NCBI RefSeq assembly: GCF_000421565.1
Contig: NZ_ATXG01000008.1
Location: forward strand, 109,742 to 173,741
Reading direction: 5' to 3'
Source: Agromyces subbeticus DSM 16689
Lineage (GTDB): Bacteria > Actinomycetota > Actinomycetes > Actinomycetales > Microbacteriaceae
Length of the DNA: 64,000 bases
This document shows positions 1 through 8,548 of this stretch, piece after piece. Under the pieces are notes generated by a model, which did not search any database, was not told the DNA's origin, and saw nothing but the letters and a program-made list of their open reading frames with translations. Numbering within the stretch: position 1 is the stretch's first letter; each line of letters begins with the position of its first letter. A program made the translations under genes and the position numbers.

Positions 1-339
1 GATGAGCGCCGCGAGAGCCTGGGAGCGGTGCAGCACCGGGAGTCCGCGCTCGAGGGCGAGCTGGTACTCGGGGTTGTCGAGCCAGAGCGCCCCGGTGACC
101 ACGACCGTGTCGACATCGTCGGAGAGGTTCTCGGCCGCGTGTCCGATGGCGACCTCTGCGCCGAGCGCCCGCAGCGCTGCGATGTTGTCGGAGTCGCGCA
201 CGTCGGAACCGGTGACCCGATGTCCGGCCTTCAGCATGAGTCTCGCGATGCCGCTCATGCCCGAACCGCCGATGCCGACGAAGTGCGCGGCGCCGAGTTC
301 GGCGGGGATCTGGGCTGAGAGATCGGGCTTGATCGTCAC
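1..339 (-). CDS. murC: UDP-N-acetylmuramate--L-alanine ligase MurC, N-terminal part
   Basis: Cytoplasmic ligase that adds L-alanine to UDP-MurNAc, the first peptide-stem step of peptidoglycan synthesis. Only the first 113 codons are visible; the rest lies beyond the left edge. The N-terminal Rossmann part is clear: [15 protein letters not shown] near residues 18-32, then GSDVRDS and a later VVVTGA segment. The start is GTG at 339, with GAGGAAG about 10 bases upstream. It is the last visible gene of the dcw operon, separated from murG by about 110 bases that hold a perfect palindrome. The assignment rests on the MurC-type nucleotide-binding motif plus position after murG. Confidence 0.93.
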   Translation of the reverse strand, partial: MTIKPDLSAQIPAELGAAHFVGIGGSGMSGIARLMLKAGHRVTGSDVRDSDNIAALRALGAEVAIGHAAENLSDDVDTVVVTGALWLDNPEYQLALERGLPVLHRSQALAALI

Positions 340-420
340 GGTTCGGCTGTTCTTCCTCGGTGCGGTCGGGATGCGGTCGGGTCGGTCACTGAGTGCGCTG
401 ATCGGCGCACGTTTCGTGCG

Positions 421-442
421 AGCGGATGCCGCGGCATCCGCT
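421..442. repeat. Perfect 22-bp palindrome between murG and murC
   Basis: The half-site AGCGGATGCCG is followed directly by its reverse complement, giving a 22-bp perfect palindrome that starts about 10 bases after the murG stop. There is no T-run on the minus strand after it, so a classical terminator is unlikely. It could form an intercistronic RNA hairpin or be a dyad protein-binding site. No function can be assigned from sequence. Confidence 0.6.
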
Positions 443-451
443 CACTCAACG

Positions 452-1552
452 TTACGCGCCTTGCCGGTGGCCATCGGCTGGCTCGCCGAGCGCCTCGTCG
501 ACGAGGGCGACCATGCGGTCGGTGCCGTCACGGAAGCCGACGGATGCGGAGGCTGCGGCCATCGCCCGCAATCGAGCGGCATCGGCGAGCAGGGCGAGCA
601 GTTGCCCCGACACCCACTCGGGAACGAATGCGGCATCGTCGACGAGCACTGCACCGCCCGCGTCGACCACTCCGGCCGCATTGAAGCGCTGCTCGCCGTT
701 GCCGACGGGGTACGGCACGAACACGGCGGGGATGCCGAGGGCGGCGAGCTCGCTCACGGTCGCGGCACCGGCCCGCGAGACGGCGGCGTCGGCCACGGCC
801 ATCGCGAGGTCCATGCGGTCGGCGTACTCGAGCACGTGGTAGCCCGCGATGCCCGGATCGGTGATGTCGGCATTGGCGCCCGTCACGTGGAGCACCTGCC
901 ACCCGGCGCCCGTGATGGCCGCCGCCGACTCGACCATGGTGCGGTTGATGCGCCGGGCACCGAGGGATCCGCCGGTGGCGAGGAGCACCGGCCGCTCGGG
1001 GTCGAGCTCGAAGTGGACGGCGGCCTCGACACGGCGCGACGGCGGATCGAGTGTCTCGATCTCCCGCCGGAGCGGCATGCCGACGAGACGCGCACGCGGC
1101 AGCGGAGTGCCCTCGAAGGCGACGCCGACCGTCGCGGCGAAGCGGGCGCCGAGCTTGTTCGCGAGACCCGGCCGAGCGTTCGCCTCGTGGATCGCGACCG
1201 GAACGCCGGCGCGGCGCGCGGCGAGGTACGCGGGCGTCGACACGTAGCCGCCGAAGCCGACGACGACATCGACCCCGCGTGCATCGATGATCTTCCGCAC
1301 CGCAGAGACGGATGCGCGGAATCGCGCAGGGAATGCGAGGGCTGCCCGGTTCGGGCGTCGAGGGAACGGCACCTTCGCGATCGTCAGCAGCTCGTACCCG
1401 CGCGCGGGTACCAATCGGGCCTCGAGCCCTTCGGCCGTGCCGAGCACGAGCACGGATGCCGCGGGATCACGTTCGCGGAGGCGGTCGGCCACCGCGAGCA
1501 GCGGGTTCACATGACCGGCGGTGCCGCCGCCGGCGAGCAGGTACGTCGTCAT
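452..1552 (-). CDS. murG: MurG, lipid II-forming GlcNAc transferase
   Basis: Membrane-associated glycosyltransferase that moves GlcNAc from UDP-GlcNAc to lipid I, making lipid II. The start at 1552 gives 366 aa, normal for the family, and puts the glycine-rich loop LLAGGGTAGHVNP at residues 5-17. A second glycine-rich loop (LATGGSLGARRIN) opens the C-terminal GT-B domain, and the donor-site segment SRAGAATVSELAALGIPAVFVP is present in pieces. The ATG overlaps the ftsW stop as ATGA, so translational coupling is likely. The reading frame stays open upstream of this ATG, but the family N-terminus fits only the chosen start. Confidence 0.97.
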   Translation of the reverse strand: MTTYLLAGGGTAGHVNPLLAVADRLRERDPAASVLVLGTAEGLEARLVPARGYELLTIAKVPFPRRPNRAALAFPARFRASVSAVRKIIDARGVDVVVGFGGYVSTPAYLAARRAGVPVAIHEANARPGLANKLGARFAATVGVAFEGTPLPRARLVGMPLRREIETLDPPSRRVEAAVHFELDPERPVLLATGGSLGARRINRTMVESAAAITGAGWQVLHVTGANADITDPGIAGYHVLEYADRMDLAMAVADAAVSRAGAATVSELAALGIPAVFVPYPVGNGEQRFNAAGVVDAGGAVLVDDAAFVPEWVSGQLLALLADAARLRAMAAASASVGFRDGTDRMVALVDEALGEPADGHRQGA

Positions 1553-2829
1553 CGCGCCGCCCGCGTGCCAGACGCGCGGCTCGCCTTGCGCGCCGCTGCT
1601 CGGGCCTCGGCCTTCGCTGCCAGGCGAGAGGCCGCCTCGGGGTCGCGCGCGACCGAGAGCACGATGCCGATCGCGAAGAGCGTGGTGAGCAGCGCAGTGC
1701 CGCCGGCTGAGACGAGCGGCAGCGGAACGCCGAGAACAGGGAAGACACCGAGCACGACACCGATGTTGACACATGCCTGGCCGATCACCCAGACGAGCAC
1801 CGCTGCCGAGACGGTTCGCGCGAACGGGGTGCGCGCCGCGCGCAGCACCCGGCCGAGCGCCACCGCGAGCACCACGAACATGGCGATGACCACGATCGCC
1901 CCGACCAGGCCGAGTTCTTCGCCGATGATGGCGAAGATGAAGTCGTTGTCGGCGGCGGGCAGCCACGACCACTTCGCCGTCGAGTTGCCGAGACCCACGC
2001 CGAAGATGCCGCCGTTCGCGAGGGCGAACGAGCCGTGCAGGATCTGCCAGCAGTCGTTGACCGCGTCACCGCCGCCCCCACTCTCGCAGTTGGCGTCGAG
2101 GAAGGAGGTGATGCGCCGCATGCGATTCTCGCTCGAGACCGCGACGAGCACGAAGACGATGATCGCGGCGAAGATCGGGGGCAGCAGCAGCCGCAGCCGC
2201 ACGCCGATGAGGAAGAGCGCACCGAGCAGCATCGCGCCCATGACCATGACCGTGCCGAGGTCGCCGCCGAGCAGCACGAGGCCGATCGCGCCGCCGCCCA
2301 CGAGGATGATCGGCAGGATGCCGTGCACGAAATCGCCGAGCAGCGCCTCTTTCTTGGTCACGATGAGGCCGAGCCACATGACGAGCGCGACCTTGATGAG
2401 TTCGGAGGGCTGGAACTGCACCGGGCCGAGCTGGATCCAGTTCGTGTTGCCGCCGACCGTGATGCCGAGGCCGGTGGCCACCACGAGGAACTGCAAGAGG
2501 CACGAGACGAGGAGCGCCGGCCACGCCAGCCGCATCCAGAACTGCTCGGGCATTCTGCTCGCGATGAGCATGATGGGGATGCCGAACACCGCGTAGAGCC
2601 CTTGGCGCATCGCTTGGGCGAAGAAGCTCTCGTCTTCGAGGTGCGATTGCACCACCGACGCTGAGAGCACCATCACGAGGCCGAAGACCACGAGGAAGAG
2701 TGTCGTGCCGAGCAGCAGGAAGTAGTCGGCCGATTCGACGCGGAACACGCGTCCGAGCCGGATGCGGGCGGCGGAGATGCCGGGCCGGTCAGGCTCCTGG
2801 GAGCGGTTCACGCGGGGCGGAGTCGCCAC
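1549..2829 (-). CDS. ftsW: FtsW, SEDS-family septal peptidoglycan polymerase
   Basis: Multispanning SEDS protein that polymerises lipid II at the division septum together with the class B PBP FtsI. The sequence shows about ten hydrophobic spans, the GGNTNWIQLGP loop and the PLPLVSAGGTALL motif typical of FtsW/RodA. Its place between murD and murG in the dcw cluster supports FtsW over RodA. The start is uncertain. GTG at 2829 has GGGAGG 8 bases upstream and is preferred; GTG at 2838 and 2811 are also in frame. All of these overlap the 3' end of murD. The C-terminus is an Ala/Arg-rich cytoplasmic tail. Confidence 0.93.
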   Translation of the reverse strand: MATPPRVNRSQEPDRPGISAARIRLGRVFRVESADYFLLLGTTLFLVVFGLVMVLSASVVQSHLEDESFFAQAMRQGLYAVFGIPIMLIASRMPEQFWMRLAWPALLVSCLLQFLVVATGLGITVGGNTNWIQLGPVQFQPSELIKVALVMWLGLIVTKKEALLGDFVHGILPIILVGGGAIGLVLLGGDLGTVMVMGAMLLGALFLIGVRLRLLLPPIFAAIIVFVLVAVSSENRMRRITSFLDANCESGGGGDAVNDCWQILHGSFALANGGIFGVGLGNSTAKWSWLPAADNDFIFAIIGEELGLVGAIVVIAMFVVLAVALGRVLRAARTPFARTVSAAVLVWVIGQACVNIGVVLGVFPVLGVPLPLVSAGGTALLTTLFAIGIVLSVARDPEAASRLAAKAEARAAARKASRASGTRAAR

Positions 2830-4330
2830 CCGCCTCACCTCCCAGCATCGATCCGACGGCTTCGTGGAAGCGCCGCCCCCGGTCGCCGTAGTCGGTGAAC
2901 TGGTCCATCGACGCTGCCGCGGGAGCGAGCAGCACGGTGTCGCCGTCTTCGGCGACCGCCGCTGCCAGCGCCACCGCGTCGGGCATCACCGTTTCAGTGT
3001 CATCCGTCACCACTTCGAACAGCGGCAGCTCGGGGGCGTGTCGGCGGAACGCGGCCACCAGCGCTGCACGGTCGACGCCGATCACGATGGCTGCACGGAG
3101 TCGACCGACGTGTGCTGCGACGAGCGCATCGGCGTCGACACCCTTCAAGAGGCCGCCGACGATCCAGACGACCGTGCCGAACGCTCGCAACGACGCTTCG
3201 GCCGCGTGCGGGTTCGTCGCCTTCGAGTCGTCGACCCAGCGGATGCCCCCGGACACCGCCACCGTCTCGATGCGGTGCGCGTCGAGCCGGAACTCGCCGA
3301 GCGCGTCGTGGATGGCCGCGACCGGAACGCCGAACGAACGGGCCAACGCCGAAGCGGCGAGGATGTTCGCGACGACGTGCGGAGCGGCAAGACCCCGCGG
3401 CTCGAGCTCTGCGAGCGTCGTGATCTCGAGTGCCGCAGAGCGCCGGTCGTCGAGGAACGCGCGGTCGCAGAGGATTCCGTCGACCACTCCGAAGTCGCTC
3501 GGTCCGGGAACATCGAGGCCGAACCCGATGGCGCGGGCGCCCTCTTCGACCTCTGCCTCTTCGACCATGCGGCGGGTGACCTCGTCGGCCCGGTTGTAGA
3601 CGCACGCGATCTTGGTGTTCGCGTAGACCGTCGCCTTCGCGGCGCGATACGCCTCGGGAGACCCGTGCCAGTCGAGATGATCGTCGGCGATGTTCAGCAC
3701 GACGCTCGACCAGGGGTGCAGCGCCCCAGGGCCAACGGCCGGCAAGTGGTGCAGTTGGTAGCTCGAGAGCTCGACGACGAGCACGTCGAAGCCGCCCGGA
3801 TCGCGCACGGCGTCGAGCACCGGCACTCCGATGTTGCCGCACGGCGCGGCGCGCAGGCCGCCGGCAGCGAGGAAGGTGGCCGCCATCTGCACGGTCGTGG
3901 TCTTGCCGTTCGTGCCGGTGACGAGGATCCACTCGGCGGCGTTGACCTTGTCACGCACGCGCCACGCGAGTTCGATGTCACCCCAGACGGCGACCGACCC
4001 GGCCTCCGCCCACTCGAGCACGGGGTGATCGGGATGGAACCCTGGCGAGGCGACGATGAGCTCGGGCGCGAAGTCGATGAGCTCGGCGGGCACGGCATCG
4101 AGCGGATGCCGCAGCAGCTGCGCCCCGATGACCTCGAGGATGCGCGCACGATCGTCGTCGACCTCGGGCGCCGCGACGAGCACCGTCGCCCCCAGCTCGG
4201 TGAGCGTGTCGGCGACCGCGAAACCGGTGACCCCGAGTCCGAGCACCACGACGCGGAGCCCCGACCAGTCGGCGTTCCAGCTGGTCAGCGAGTCGAGACG
4301 ATCGGGCACGGGCGAAGCGGCATCCGTCAT
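2789..4330 (-). CDS. murD: UDP-N-acetylmuramoyl-L-alanine--D-glutamate ligase MurD
   Basis: Cytoplasmic Mur ligase that adds D-glutamate to UDP-MurNAc-L-Ala. 513 aa. The N-terminal Rossmann segment RVVVLGLGVTGFAVA lies near residue 26, and the ATP-binding loop VTGTNGKTTT sits at the start of the central domain. The C-terminal domain begins near the segment GIRWVDDSKATNPHA, typical of MurD. The ATG at 4330 shares one base with the mraY stop (TGATG), implying coupled translation. The frame is open further upstream, but that region is the antisense-frame shadow of mraY. Confidence 0.96.
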   Translation of the reverse strand: MTDAASPVPDRLDSLTSWNADWSGLRVVVLGLGVTGFAVADTLTELGATVLVAAPEVDDDRARILEVIGAQLLRHPLDAVPAELIDFAPELIVASPGFHPDHPVLEWAEAGSVAVWGDIELAWRVRDKVNAAEWILVTGTNGKTTTVQMAATFLAAGGLRAAPCGNIGVPVLDAVRDPGGFDVLVVELSSYQLHHLPAVGPGALHPWSSVVLNIADDHLDWHGSPEAYRAAKATVYANTKIACVYNRADEVTRRMVEEAEVEEGARAIGFGLDVPGPSDFGVVDGILCDRAFLDDRRSAALEITTLAELEPRGLAAPHVVANILAASALARSFGVPVAAIHDALGEFRLDAHRIETVAVSGGIRWVDDSKATNPHAAEASLRAFGTVVWIVGGLLKGVDADALVAAHVGRLRAAIVIGVDRAALVAAFRRHAPELPLFEVVTDDTETVMPDAVALAAAVAEDGDTVLLAPAAASMDQFTDYGDRGRRFHEAVGSMLGGEAGGDSAPREPLPGA

Positions 4331-5427
4331 CAGCTCTGCAGCCACTCGAAGTAGAAGGCGCCGACACCGGCCGCAACGAGCAAGCCGCCGATGATCCAGA
4401 AGCGCACGACGATCGTGACCTCGGCCCAGCCCTTCAGCTCGAAGTGGTGGTGGATCGGGCTCATCAGGAAGATGCGTTTGCCATGGGTGAGCTTGAAGTA
4501 CGCGCGCTGCACGATGACCGAACCGGTCTCGATGACGAAGAGGCCGCCGATGAGCAGCAGCAGCAGTTCGGTGCGGCTGACGATCGCGAGCGCCGCGAGT
4601 GCGCCGCCGAGCGCGAGCGAGCCCGTGTCGCCCATGTAGATCTTGGCCGGGTTCGTGTTCCACCAGAGGAAGCCGATGAGCCCGCCGACGATCGCCGTGG
4701 CGACGATCGCGATGTCGAGCGGGTCGCGCACGTCGTAGCAGCGGTACTCGTCATCGGGATTCAGTCCGATCGCCGCACACGACTGGTTGAACTGCCAGAA
4801 GCCGATGATGACGAATGAGCCGATCGCCAGGATCGAGGCGCCGCCCGCGAGACCGTCGAGGCCGTCGGTCACGTTGACGCCATTCGAGGTGCCGACGGCG
4901 AGCAGGCAGATCCAGAGCACGTAGAGCACGACGCCGACGATCGTGCCGAAGACCATGAAGTCGAGGGGCAGATCGCGGATGAACGAGATCTTCGTGTCGG
5001 CGGGCGTGACACCGCGATTGTTCGGGAACTGGATCGCGAGCAGCGCGAAGGCGCTCGCGATGACCACCTGGCCCACGACCTTCGCCCAGCCGCCGAGCCC
5101 GAGGCTCTGCTTCTTGCGGGTCTTCAGGAAGTCGTCGACGAAGCCGACCACGCCGAGACCGACCATCATGAGCAGCACGAGCAGCCCCGAAGCCGTGGGC
5201 TTCTCATCGCTGACGAGCAGCGTTGCGACGAAGTAGCCGAACAGCGTGCCGAGGATGAAGATGATGCCGCCCATGGTGGGCGTGCCGCGCTTGACGTGGT
5301 GGCTCTTGGGCCCGTCGTCGCGGATGAACTGACCCCAGCCCAGGCGCACGAACAGCCGGATGAACAGCGGGGTCAGGAACAGCGTGAAGGCGAGCGACAA
5401 CGCCCCAGCGGTCAGCAGTGCTCTCAC
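4330..5427 (-). CDS. mraY: Phospho-N-acetylmuramoyl-pentapeptide transferase MraY
   Basis: Integral membrane enzyme that transfers phospho-MurNAc-pentapeptide to undecaprenyl phosphate, forming lipid I. 365 aa with about ten transmembrane spans. Visible family motifs: [14 protein letters not shown] near the N-terminus, the catalytic [19 protein letters not shown], and HHHFELKGW near the C-terminus. GTG at 5427 is preferred over GTG at 5436: it has GGGAG about 10 bases upstream and overlaps, as GTGA, the stop codon of a duplicated murF tail (see the repeat at 5424-5578). This recreates the coupled junction seen elsewhere in the operon. Confidence 0.95.
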   Translation of the reverse strand: MRALLTAGALSLAFTLFLTPLFIRLFVRLGWGQFIRDDGPKSHHVKRGTPTMGGIIFILGTLFGYFVATLLVSDEKPTASGLLVLLMMVGLGVVGFVDDFLKTRKKQSLGLGGWAKVVGQVVIASAFALLAIQFPNNRGVTPADTKISFIRDLPLDFMVFGTIVGVVLYVLWICLLAVGTSNGVNVTDGLDGLAGGASILAIGSFVIIGFWQFNQSCAAIGLNPDDEYRCYDVRDPLDIAIVATAIVGGLIGFLWWNTNPAKIYMGDTGSLALGGALAALAIVSRTELLLLLIGGLFVIETGSVIVQRAYFKLTHGKRIFLMSPIHHHFELKGWAEVTIVVRFWIIGGLLVAAGVGAFYFEWLQS

Positions 5428-5578
5428 GCGAGCCACTCTCCCAGTCGGTCATCGAGCAGGCCGGCGCTTCGCCCAGCCCCGCCGCGTTCCTGAACAGCGC
5501 TCACGCGAACCACGCTCTCCAGACGGTCGTCGAGCAGGCCGGCGCTTCGCCCAGCCCCGCCGCGTTCCTGAACAGCGC
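5424..5578. repeat. Two tandem 77-78 bp repeats derived from the murF 3' end
   Basis: Copies lie at 5424-5500 (77 bp) and 5501-5578 (78 bp) and differ at only a few positions, all in the first 40 bases. The murF 3' end at 5579-5615 carries a third, partial copy. Read on the minus strand, the copy next to mraY encodes [14 protein letters not shown] then stop. This closely matches the true MurF C-terminus, SAGLRLLGDRLGEWFA then stop. The copies therefore look like duplicated, partly decayed murF tails inserted between murF and mraY, each ending in TGG-YTC-GCG-TGA or a derivative of it. Confidence 0.85.
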
Positions 5579-6991
5579 TCACGCGAACCATTCTCCCAGT
5601 CGGTCGCCCAGCAGGCGCAGACCCGCCGAGTTCGAGGATTTCACCAGAATCGTGTCGCCGGGGCGCACGGTGGACGTGACGAGGTCGAACGCCTCGTCTG
5701 CAGACTCGACGAAGGCGGACTCGCCGTCCCATGAGCCTTCGTTGATCGCCGTGATGTGCAGGCGACGAGCGCCGGCTCCGACGACGACGAGTTGCGAGAT
5801 ACCGAGGCGCACGGCCAGGAGGCCGATGCGATCGTGCTCCTCGCCCGAGAACTCGCCGAGCTCGCTCATCTCGCCCAGCACCGCGATGGTGCGGGAGCCG
5901 GGGTTCTTCACCTGAGCGAGCGTCTTGATCGCGGCCGACATCGAATCGGGGCTCGCGTTGTACGCGTCGTTGATGATCGTCACGCCGTCGCGGCCACCCA
6001 TGACCTGCATGCGCCAGCGCTCGGCGAGCGTCACCTGTTCGAGCGCGTCGACGATCGCGGGCAGCGGCACGCCGAGCTCGAGTGAGGCCGCGATCGCGGC
6101 GAGTGCGTTCATGACGTGGTGCTCGCCGAGCACAGAGAAGTGCACCTGAGCCGAGCCTCCGCCGGGCACGGTGACGGTGAAGTCGGTGCCGCGAGCGTGG
6201 GTGCGGATGTCGGTGGCGCGCACGTCGGCCGTGTCGCCGAGTCCGAACCAGACTGCACGTGCAGCGGTGAGGCCCGCCATGGGCACCACCCGCGGGTCGT
6301 CGGCGTTCAGCACCGCGACATCCGTGTCGAGCAGCTCGGTGACCATCTCGGCCTTCGCCCGCACCGTCTGCTCGATGCCGCCGAACTCGCCGGCGTGTGC
6401 GAGGCCGACCTTCAGCACGATGCCGACGTCGGGTCGCGCCATGCGCACGAGCCGTGCGATCTCACCGACGGCGGACGCGCCCATCTCGGCCACGAGGAAC
6501 TCGGTCGTCTCGGTGAGCTCGAGCATCGTGATCGGCGCACCGACCTCGTTGTTGAACGACGCTCGTGCTGCGACCGTCGGGCCGACACGCTCGAGCACGG
6601 TGCGCAGGAGGTTCTTCGTGGTCGTCTTACCGTTGGAACCGGTCACGCCGACGATGCGCAGCCGCCCCAGGCTGCGCACGCGCCGCACCACTTCGGTCGC
6701 CAACGCGCCCAGCGCATCGACCGAGTCGTCGACGATGATCTGCGGCACGGCGAGATCGAGCGGGTGCTCGACGATGAGCAGTGCCGCGCCCTGTTCGGCT
6801 GCGGCCGGTGCGAAGCGGTGGCCGTCATCGAACTCGCCGCGCTTGGCGACGAAGACTCCCCCGTCGCCGACCTCCCTGGAGTCGGTCGTGACGGTGCCGT
6901 CGATGATCGTGTCGGGTGCGTGCGTCGTTCCGTCGAGCCGGAGCGTGCCGCCGACGGCCGAGGCGATCTCGGCCAGGGTCAGGGCGATCAC
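5579..6991 (-). CDS. murF: UDP-N-acetylmuramoyl-tripeptide--D-alanyl-D-alanine ligase MurF
   Basis: Cytoplasmic ligase that adds the D-Ala-D-Ala dipeptide to complete the UDP-MurNAc-pentapeptide. 470 aa. The N-terminal domain (TTDSREVGDGGVFVA) is followed by the ATP loop GVTGSNGKTTTKNLL and the conserved NDAYNASPDSM in the C-terminal half. GTG at 6991 overlaps the murE stop as GTGA and is preferred over GTG at 7000. The 3' end has been duplicated downstream, so unlike other junctions in this operon the murF stop no longer touches the mraY start. Confidence 0.95.
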   Translation of the reverse strand: MIALTLAEIASAVGGTLRLDGTTHAPDTIIDGTVTTDSREVGDGGVFVAKRGEFDDGHRFAPAAAEQGAALLIVEHPLDLAVPQIIVDDSVDALGALATEVVRRVRSLGRLRIVGVTGSNGKTTTKNLLRTVLERVGPTVAARASFNNEVGAPITMLELTETTEFLVAEMGASAVGEIARLVRMARPDVGIVLKVGLAHAGEFGGIEQTVRAKAEMVTELLDTDVAVLNADDPRVVPMAGLTAARAVWFGLGDTADVRATDIRTHARGTDFTVTVPGGGSAQVHFSVLGEHHVMNALAAIAASLELGVPLPAIVDALEQVTLAERWRMQVMGGRDGVTIINDAYNASPDSMSAAIKTLAQVKNPGSRTIAVLGEMSELGEFSGEEHDRIGLLAVRLGISQLVVVGAGARRLHITAINEGSWDGESAFVESADEAFDLVTSTVRPGDTILVKSSNSAGLRLLGDRLGEWFA

Positions 6992-8535
6992 GCGAGCCAC
7001 CCCGCATCACGCAGTGCCTGTTTCGCGTCGTCTCTGGCCGAATACGGAATCTTCACGCCCTTCACCTCGTGGTAGTCCTCGTGGCCGGGCCCGGCGTAGA
7101 GGATCGCGTCGCCCTCGCCCGCGAGGGCGAGCGCTGCCCGGAAGGCCTCGCGCGGGTCGGCGATCTCGTGGATCTCGCGATCGGGCACAGCGACCCGGGC
7201 GCCGTCGATGAGTGCGGCACGGATCGCCGCCGGATCCTCGAAGCGCGGGTGGAAGTCGGTGACCACGACGACATCGGCGCCGCGCGCGGCGATGGCACCC
7301 ATCTCGGCGCGCTTCGTCGTGTCGCGGTCGCCGTCGGCGCCGAAGACCATGACCACACGGCCGTTGGTGCTGCGGCGGATCGCGCCGAGGGTCTGCAGGA
7401 AGGCATCGGGACTGTGCCCGTAGTCGATGTAGACGACGGGTCCGCGGTCGCCCGAGATGCGTTCGGCCCGGCCCGGGATGTACGCGTCGACGCCACCGTC
7501 GCGCTCGAGCGCGGCGGCGATGACGTCGAGGTCGTAACCCGCCTGGGTGAGCATCACGATCGCGAGGGCGGCATTGGCGGCCATGTACCAGCCGAGCAAC
7601 GGCACTTGCGTCTCGAGACGGCGCCCGCCCGGACCCTCGAGCAGGAAGGAGGTGTGATCGGCACCCTCTTCGAGCACCGTGATGCGCCAATCGGCATCGA
7701 CGCCGTCGACCGTCGTGAGCGTGGTGACCGGAATGCGCGACTCGGCGACGAGCCGGCCGCCCCACTCGGAATCGATCGTGATCACACCGCGACGCGATCG
7801 CTCGGGCTGGAAGAGCTCTCGCTTCGCCTCGAAGTACTCGTTCATCGAGGTGTAGTCGTCGAGATGGTCGTGGGTGAGGTTCGTGAAGCCCACCACGTCG
7901 AAGACGAGCCCGTCGACGCGGTGACGCGAGAGCGCCTGCGCCGAGACCTCGACGCCGACGGCTCGAACCTCGACCTCGCGCATGCGGGCCAGCAGCGCGT
8001 GCAGTTCGCTCGCCTCGGGCGTGGTGAGCGAGCTCGTCACGGCTTCGTCGCCGATGCGGCGCTCGGCCGTCGAGGTGAGCCCGGCCATCACGCCGAGCTG
8101 GCGCAGCATGCCGTAGAGCAGGTAGACGACGCTCGTCTTGCCGTTCGTGCCGGTCACCGCGAAGAGCGTGGCTGGATTCTCGGCAGTGCGGTGGATCCAC
8201 GCGGCGACGTCGCCGAGTGCCGCACGCGCGTCGTCGGTGACGAGGATCGGCAGGCCCGCTTCGGCGGCGTGCACTGCACCCGCGGAATCGGTGAGCAGCG
8301 CGACGGCCCCGGCGTCGCGCGCCGCTGCGGCGAACTCGGCACCGTGGGCGTTTCGGCCGGGAACTCCGACGTAGAGGTCACCCGGTTGCACGGCCTTCGA
8401 CGACAGGCCGACACCGGTCACCTCGATGCCGTCGATCTCGCCGAGCACGGTGAACTCGAACGCGTCGGCGAGGCCGGAGAGCGATCGGGGACTCGGGTGC
8501 TTCGGCCGGAGAGCCGTGAGAGGCGATCCGGTCAC
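6988..8535 (-). CDS. murE: UDP-MurNAc-tripeptide synthetase MurE
   Basis: Cytoplasmic ligase that adds the third stem residue, a diamino acid, to UDP-MurNAc-L-Ala-D-Glu. 515 aa. ATP loop VTGTNGKTSVVYLL, then the central-domain segment YIDYGHSPDA. In meso-DAP-adding enzymes the specificity loop reads DNPR. Here the equivalent place is D427-F-H-P-R431, followed by FEDPAAIR. The missing asparagine suggests a third residue other than meso-DAP, consistent with B-type peptidoglycan of Microbacteriaceae; the actual residue (diaminobutyrate, lysine or ornithine) cannot be read from sequence. The start is GTG at 8535, 14 bases after the ftsI stop. Confidence 0.94.
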   Translation of the reverse strand: MTGSPLTALRPKHPSPRSLSGLADAFEFTVLGEIDGIEVTGVGLSSKAVQPGDLYVGVPGRNAHGAEFAAAARDAGAVALLTDSAGAVHAAEAGLPILVTDDARAALGDVAAWIHRTAENPATLFAVTGTNGKTSVVYLLYGMLRQLGVMAGLTSTAERRIGDEAVTSSLTTPEASELHALLARMREVEVRAVGVEVSAQALSRHRVDGLVFDVVGFTNLTHDHLDDYTSMNEYFEAKRELFQPERSRRGVITIDSEWGGRLVAESRIPVTTLTTVDGVDADWRITVLEEGADHTSFLLEGPGGRRLETQVPLLGWYMAANAALAIVMLTQAGYDLDVIAAALERDGGVDAYIPGRAERISGDRGPVVYIDYGHSPDAFLQTLGAIRRSTNGRVVMVFGADGDRDTTKRAEMGAIAARGADVVVVTDFHPRFEDPAAIRAALIDGARVAVPDREIHEIADPREAFRAALALAGEGDAILYAGPGHEDYHEVKGVKIPYSARDDAKQALRDAGWLA

Positions 8536-8548
8536 GAACCCAACTTTC

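Noticed and set aside
2..2596. Very long open frames on the plus strand opposite the dcw genes, some over 500 codons
   Set aside because: They are high-GC shadow frames antisense to well-supported mur genes, with Arg/His-rich sequence, no family motif and no ribosome sites.
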